Positions 60,145-64,000 of a DNA stretch of 64,000 nt are shown here, one piece after another; position 1 is the first letter of the stretch, and every line of letters starts with the position of its first letter. The position numbers were made by a program, and so were the translations under genes. This stretch comes from Chionis minor (lineage: Eukaryota; Chordata; Aves; Charadriiformes; Chionididae): the NCBI GenBank assembly GCA_013398295.1, contig VZSF01002920.1, forward strand, positions 124,001 to 188,000, written 5' to 3'. The notes beneath the pieces were generated by a model, which saw nothing but the letters and a program-made list of their open reading frames with translations, was not told the DNA's origin and ran no database searches.

Positions 60145-60719
60145 GTTTGTCAAACTATAACAAGGCAGAGAGAGTCCCTTATGAGTTAGAGAACCAGGTA
60201 AGCACTGTAGCTACACAGAGATCACTCTCTGCAAAAAGTGCAGTTCCTAGTGCATAATCTTGTTGCAATCTTCTAAATGACCTGTGGGAGTTGCACCCCG
60301 TGGCACAGGAGATAGGTCTGATAGAGAGCACAGTAACAGGAGAGCCTACGGCCACTGTTCTCAGCAGAGCTGCACCCACCAAAGAAAGAGTCATTAATCA
60401 AAAAAGTCTGGCTATCATATATATGGACTACAAATGCTTAAAAAATAAGGTGGTTTAATGGCATTTCAGACATTATATTTCAGAGTGCTATTTTTTAACT
60501 GTAATGCAAATAAGACACCTTACAGATGTCTCTGTAACCTGAGAATTACAGAACATCATAAGTAACTCCTGTTCCTTGTTAAAACTTTCTTCCCATGTCT
60601 CTCAAATTTTGGGCTAGTATCTTCCTCACAGTACGTGCCCAACAATTCTTCCCACATTGGTCAGACCCTGATAATTTGTCTGATTTAGATCTTCAGAGAG
60701 CAGCTATCAATCGTTAACT

Positions 60720-61585
60720 GTCAGACTGGAAAGTTTTCATAATCAGTAGAGTTCCATGGACCTCTGTCCTGAGTCCATTCAATATTTTCATTAAAGTCTC
60801 AGATGTAGGAATTTAGAGTTTGTTCTTAAATCTGCAGATAACTTCAAGCTGCGAGGTCTAGAATTCAAAATTATCTCAACAAATTTGAAAAATATTCTTA
60901 AAAAGTAGGATGCTGTTACACAGGAAAAGGTGGAAAATATTACATATGTGTCGAAATAATCAGTGACACAAATCAAGATAGGAAAAGAATCATAGTCATC
61001 CAGGAAAAAAAATTATCAAGATATATAAATAAGAATTAGTGTAAATCCCTTTTAATATTTCTTCCATTATAGTCAGCAGTAAATAACACCTCAACTGAAG
61101 TATCGTGTCCATGTGAGGTATTGTAGGTCAAGACAAATGTGGGAAAGGTAGATCAAATTTCAGAGGAAATCATCAGAAAACTCAGGAAAGCAAAATTTGT
61201 GTGCATAGAATGAAGGAGGTAGATTAGTTTAATATGGAGAAGGGACTAGCTCAGGAAATATTTAGTCTGAAAATATTTTAAGGTTTTTTTTTGCAAAGGG
61301 GAAGCAAATAGATTGTTCTCATACACACTGGAGATAGGGCAAGGTCTGAGAAGCTTAAACTGGAGCAAAGAAAACTTAGGATAGATACTGAGCAAAATCT
61401 TCTAACAGGCAGAAGAGTTAAGAACTCAATAGACTGTATAAGGAGGCTGCGAAATCACTGTTTGTTAAGGGTTTTAAAGAACAGATCAAAGCAATCTTTC
61501 TGAGGAATGAGTTACCGTGGACCCTGCTATTGGGCATGACAGAGGGAAAATTGAGTGCCCAAGGTCCCTTCCAGCATTATTTTCT
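60720..61585 (+). repeat. Ancient CR1-clade LINE, sense on +
   Basis: Contains degraded CR1 RT sequence (GTCCATTCAATATTTTCATT and TCTGCAGATAACTTCAAGC near 60775-60850) in the right order before a recognisable 3' end (GGGCATGACAGAGGG near 61532, AAGGTCCCTTCCAGC at 61561, then TTTTCTGTAATTCT). Far more decayed than the other CR1 copies. Confidence 0.7.
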
Positions 61586-62338
61586 GTAATTCTTCACCCA
61601 AGAGCATCCTCAGCAAAAACTTCAAGCAAGAAGTCTTTCAGCCTCAGATGGTACTGCCCAAATGCTAGGCTGTTCAGACTCTGCTTGTATTGACCCCCTT
61701 CCATTTTCAAAAGAAACTTGACTTTGATAACAGCCTAATTGCTTTATTTGCTCCATTTATACTATTGATCAGTTATAGCTACCTGATTCAGCATAAGATA
61801 TATACAATTCTACAGCAGAAATACATTTGGAGTTCACAGACTTTCAATTTACCAGAGCGTGTTCTCATCAATGGGCAGCATGCAAGAAAACCTCTTTTCT
61901 CTCAGCCTTTGCTTTTTAATCTTTTTCCACTTTCACGTCTTGTGGTATCACAGTTCAATGCATTTTTTATGAAGGTTTATTCTGGCTTCTTGTCTCCACA
62001 GCCTGTTCCTGCATTCCTCGGGCAGGAAAGCTGGGCCACTAGGATTTCACAGCACAATATTTTGCCTATTTCTTCTCCTCTGGAAAGAAACAGTTTGCTG
62101 CCTTCCTTGCTTCCTTGCTTCCTTTTCTGTGCACTCATTCTGTTGCTGTGCTTTCTCAGTCTGGGGAGGTCATTATATGAGGCAATAGTATGTTAGCTGG
62201 TGTGTAATTCACTAAGGAGTTTCTTGTGTCTTGACAGTACAAATGATTATCAGTGTCAATTTACCAAATTACCAAAAATGTTTTCTAGACATTTTTTCAC
62301 TCTGACTGCTCACCACAGGACTTAGTAAGTGCTCTGTG

Positions 62339-62392
62339 GTGCCCAGGAATGGGGCAGCCCACACTGGATGGAGTGCTCCAGCTGAGACTGTA
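62339..62392 (-). repeat. Possible small CR1 fragment, antisense
   Basis: GGGGCAGCCCACACTGGATG and GAGTGCTCCAGCTGAGACTG align with the CR1 antisense sequence GGGGAGCCCAGAACTGGACA and its continuation. Too short to be sure. Confidence 0.35.
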
Positions 62393-63779
62393 GCTAATTA
62401 CCTTTCTCTTTTAAAAAAGGATCACAGTAAGTACTGTAGTATGGTTAATCTCTCCACTGCCCTTTTTTTTTTCTCCCCAAAATAAAGTTTGTATGCATTC
62501 AGGTTTTAAGGTTGTTAACGGGGGAACTTCTGACTATTACCATTTTTTTTCTAAACTAGGAAATCAAAACCAAAACTCCTACTGTTCAATAGGTCATAGA
62601 AGAACTCAAAAGTTGATGTCTCTATGACTTTATGCTGCCTGATCTCCTAAGAGTCTTTGTTACTTCATTTTGGCAAGCCAGATTTTATCATACTTCGGTG
62701 AGGTTTTTTTACAATTACATTCCTCTTTATATTGTAAGCTCTACAGTGAAACAATCATATTCTATGTCTGTGCTATGCCTAGCACAGTGGGATTACGCTC
62801 TATTTCAAGCCTTGAGAACTTAGTGTACTGCAGATAATGAATGAAAGCAGATCGTGCTAGTTGCATGACCCAGATGCAACGTAAAACATAGCCATGGAAA
62901 TGACAACAGCTCTTTCTTGAGGTCTCAGTTTTCTCCTACTATGCAAGAAAACATCTTACAAATGAGAGTTTTGAAGGAAGGAGAATGACATTCTACTACT
63001 GATATTTTCACTCATAGTATTCACTGATCTGAAAAGATCCAAAAAGTAGGTGAAATGGCCAAGCAGACTAATACTCCCTAGAAATGTCAAGAAACACGTT
63101 TTTCCTAAGAAGTAGCTGAGGCTGCAGTTTTCCCGTAATACCTGGTGCTGCCCTAAGTTTGTGGCTTTTTGTGGGATCATGTGCTCCATTTTGCATAGAA
63201 GTCACTGTGACTGGAGTCTACTGTATGCATATGTCTGTGAATCCCTCAAATATTTCAGTGTTATTCTTCGCTAGTGATTAAAATCTTGGACTTGTGCCTG
63301 TCATTCATTATTCATTGTTCAACATGGAAAAAAGTTTGGTCACAGACAGAAAACAAGAACAATACCACAAGGCATGGATAGCATAATGTATAATTAAAAT
63401 GAATAATTTCAGTCAACAGATTAAAAATCTAGTCCCTTAGTAATGCTTCCAAATAAGCCATAGGTGGTGAGAAGAGATGGTATTGCAAATTTTTAGCAAA
63501 TAGAAAATAAAAGGTGACATAAAACTTAACATTCTCTAATAAGTAATTTAACCATTTGGTTCTCCACTGGCCCCAGATTTTAAGCATTTGTATTACTGAA
63601 GCTATTGCAGGTTTTAGGAACAGATTCAACAACTGAGAACATTTTATTTCCTTTTCCAACACTGATATGAGTCTACATTAATGAATATTAACTTACTCAT
63701 TAATTGCCCAGCAATTGTACTTCTGACTGTTTTTGCGGAGATAATTAAACTTGTCATTTTCTACTCTTTGATATTGCAG
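62393..63779. other. Sequence before the terminal exon candidate
   Basis: AT-rich. If the exon at 63780 is real, this is intron of that gene. No earlier exon is recognised. Confidence 0.4.
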
Positions 63780-64000
63780 AGATGGCACCATTCAGTACAA
63801 TGCAAAGGTGCAAGAACTTCCCTTAAGAGGAAAGAAGGAAAAAGATAATTCAATGATTCCGCTAACTTTGAATTTTTATGAAAGTTATTACTTAGAACTG
63901 AAATTTCCAGGGGAAGATTTAAATGAAGAGAACTTACAACTTCAGAATGCTGAAGGATCATATATTAATTTTGTATCTTTATTTGAAAATTCAATATTAG
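63780..64000 (+). CDS. Candidate coding exon of an unrecognised gene, running off the window
   Basis: Preceded by TTCTACTCTTTGATATTGCAG, a good acceptor with a pyrimidine-rich tract. From 63781 the frame is open for 73 codons to the edge in AT-rich DNA. It reads DGTIQYNAKVQELPLRGKKE, then KDNSMIPLTLNFYESYYLEL and KFPGEDLNEENLQL, a soluble, charged sequence with natural-looking composition and no low complexity. I do not recognise the family. The last base would start a new codon. A long open frame on the opposite strand (63761-63961) is shorter and has no splice context. It could still be chance. Confidence 0.5.

Noticed and set aside
61690..62196. 168-codon open frame on + with hydrophobic stretches
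   Set aside because: It starts at a TTG codon, has no splice or promoter context and no family resemblance; hydrophobic residues reflect T-rich DNA.
1..64000. CRISPR arrays, operons, prophage, tRNA or rRNA genes
   Set aside because: The window is vertebrate nuclear DNA. No regularly spaced direct repeats, and no tRNA or rRNA sequence was recognised on either strand.

Overview
The window looks like nuclear DNA from a bird. Three things point that way: many CR1 LINE copies with typical avian 3' ends (GATCTT(T)AAGGTCCCTTCCAACC followed by ATTCTATG repeats), a compact vertebrate gene structure with long AT-rich introns, and no bacterial features. The long track of possible reading frames is mostly chance; the coding content is small.

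The one gene that can be read with confidence is an ARL8-family small GTPase on the + strand. Exons 2 to 7 lie at 6836-6916, 22642-22715, 23073-23166, 25340-25407, 30397-30467 and 33253-33302. All have canonical GT/AG borders and matching phases, and together they give residues 42-186 of a 186-residue protein, with no frameshift or premature stop. Exon 1 (about residues 1-41, with the P-loop) is not visible. It almost certainly lies in the 415-base run of N at 2239-2653, inside a CpG-rich promoter island (about 2030-2900). The protein mixes ARL8A-like and ARL8B-like residues, has several of its own, and ends in Gln-Cys, so it is probably a third ARL8 paralogue rather than ARL8A or ARL8B.

Layout: 1-1660 is unannotated upstream DNA; 1690-1970 is a CR1 tail next to the promoter; 2030-2900 is the gapped CpG island; 2900-33300 is the ARL8-like gene, whose introns hold at least nine CR1-type copies, a short hairpin-rich LTR-like element (11821-11930) and, in intron 5, a 3.5-kb CR1 (26219-29760) split by a probable 1.1-kb solo LTR (27680-28791). 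The 3' UTR and polyadenylation signal follow at 33303-33640. From 33.7 to 63.7 kb there is no gene I can support. That stretch has scattered CR1 copies, microsatellites, a GC-rich segment near 38-39 kb with a long unexplained open frame, and a conserved-element-like, homeodomain-motif-rich block at about 57.7-58.7 kb built from repeated modules. At the right edge, 63780-64000 looks like the start of a coding exon of another gene that continues out of the window; I do not recognise it.

The assembly has visible faults: the large gap over exon 1, a single N at 27258 flanked by an exact 279-bp duplication (an uncollapsed contig overlap), and a single N at 46708 beside a hexanucleotide microsatellite.
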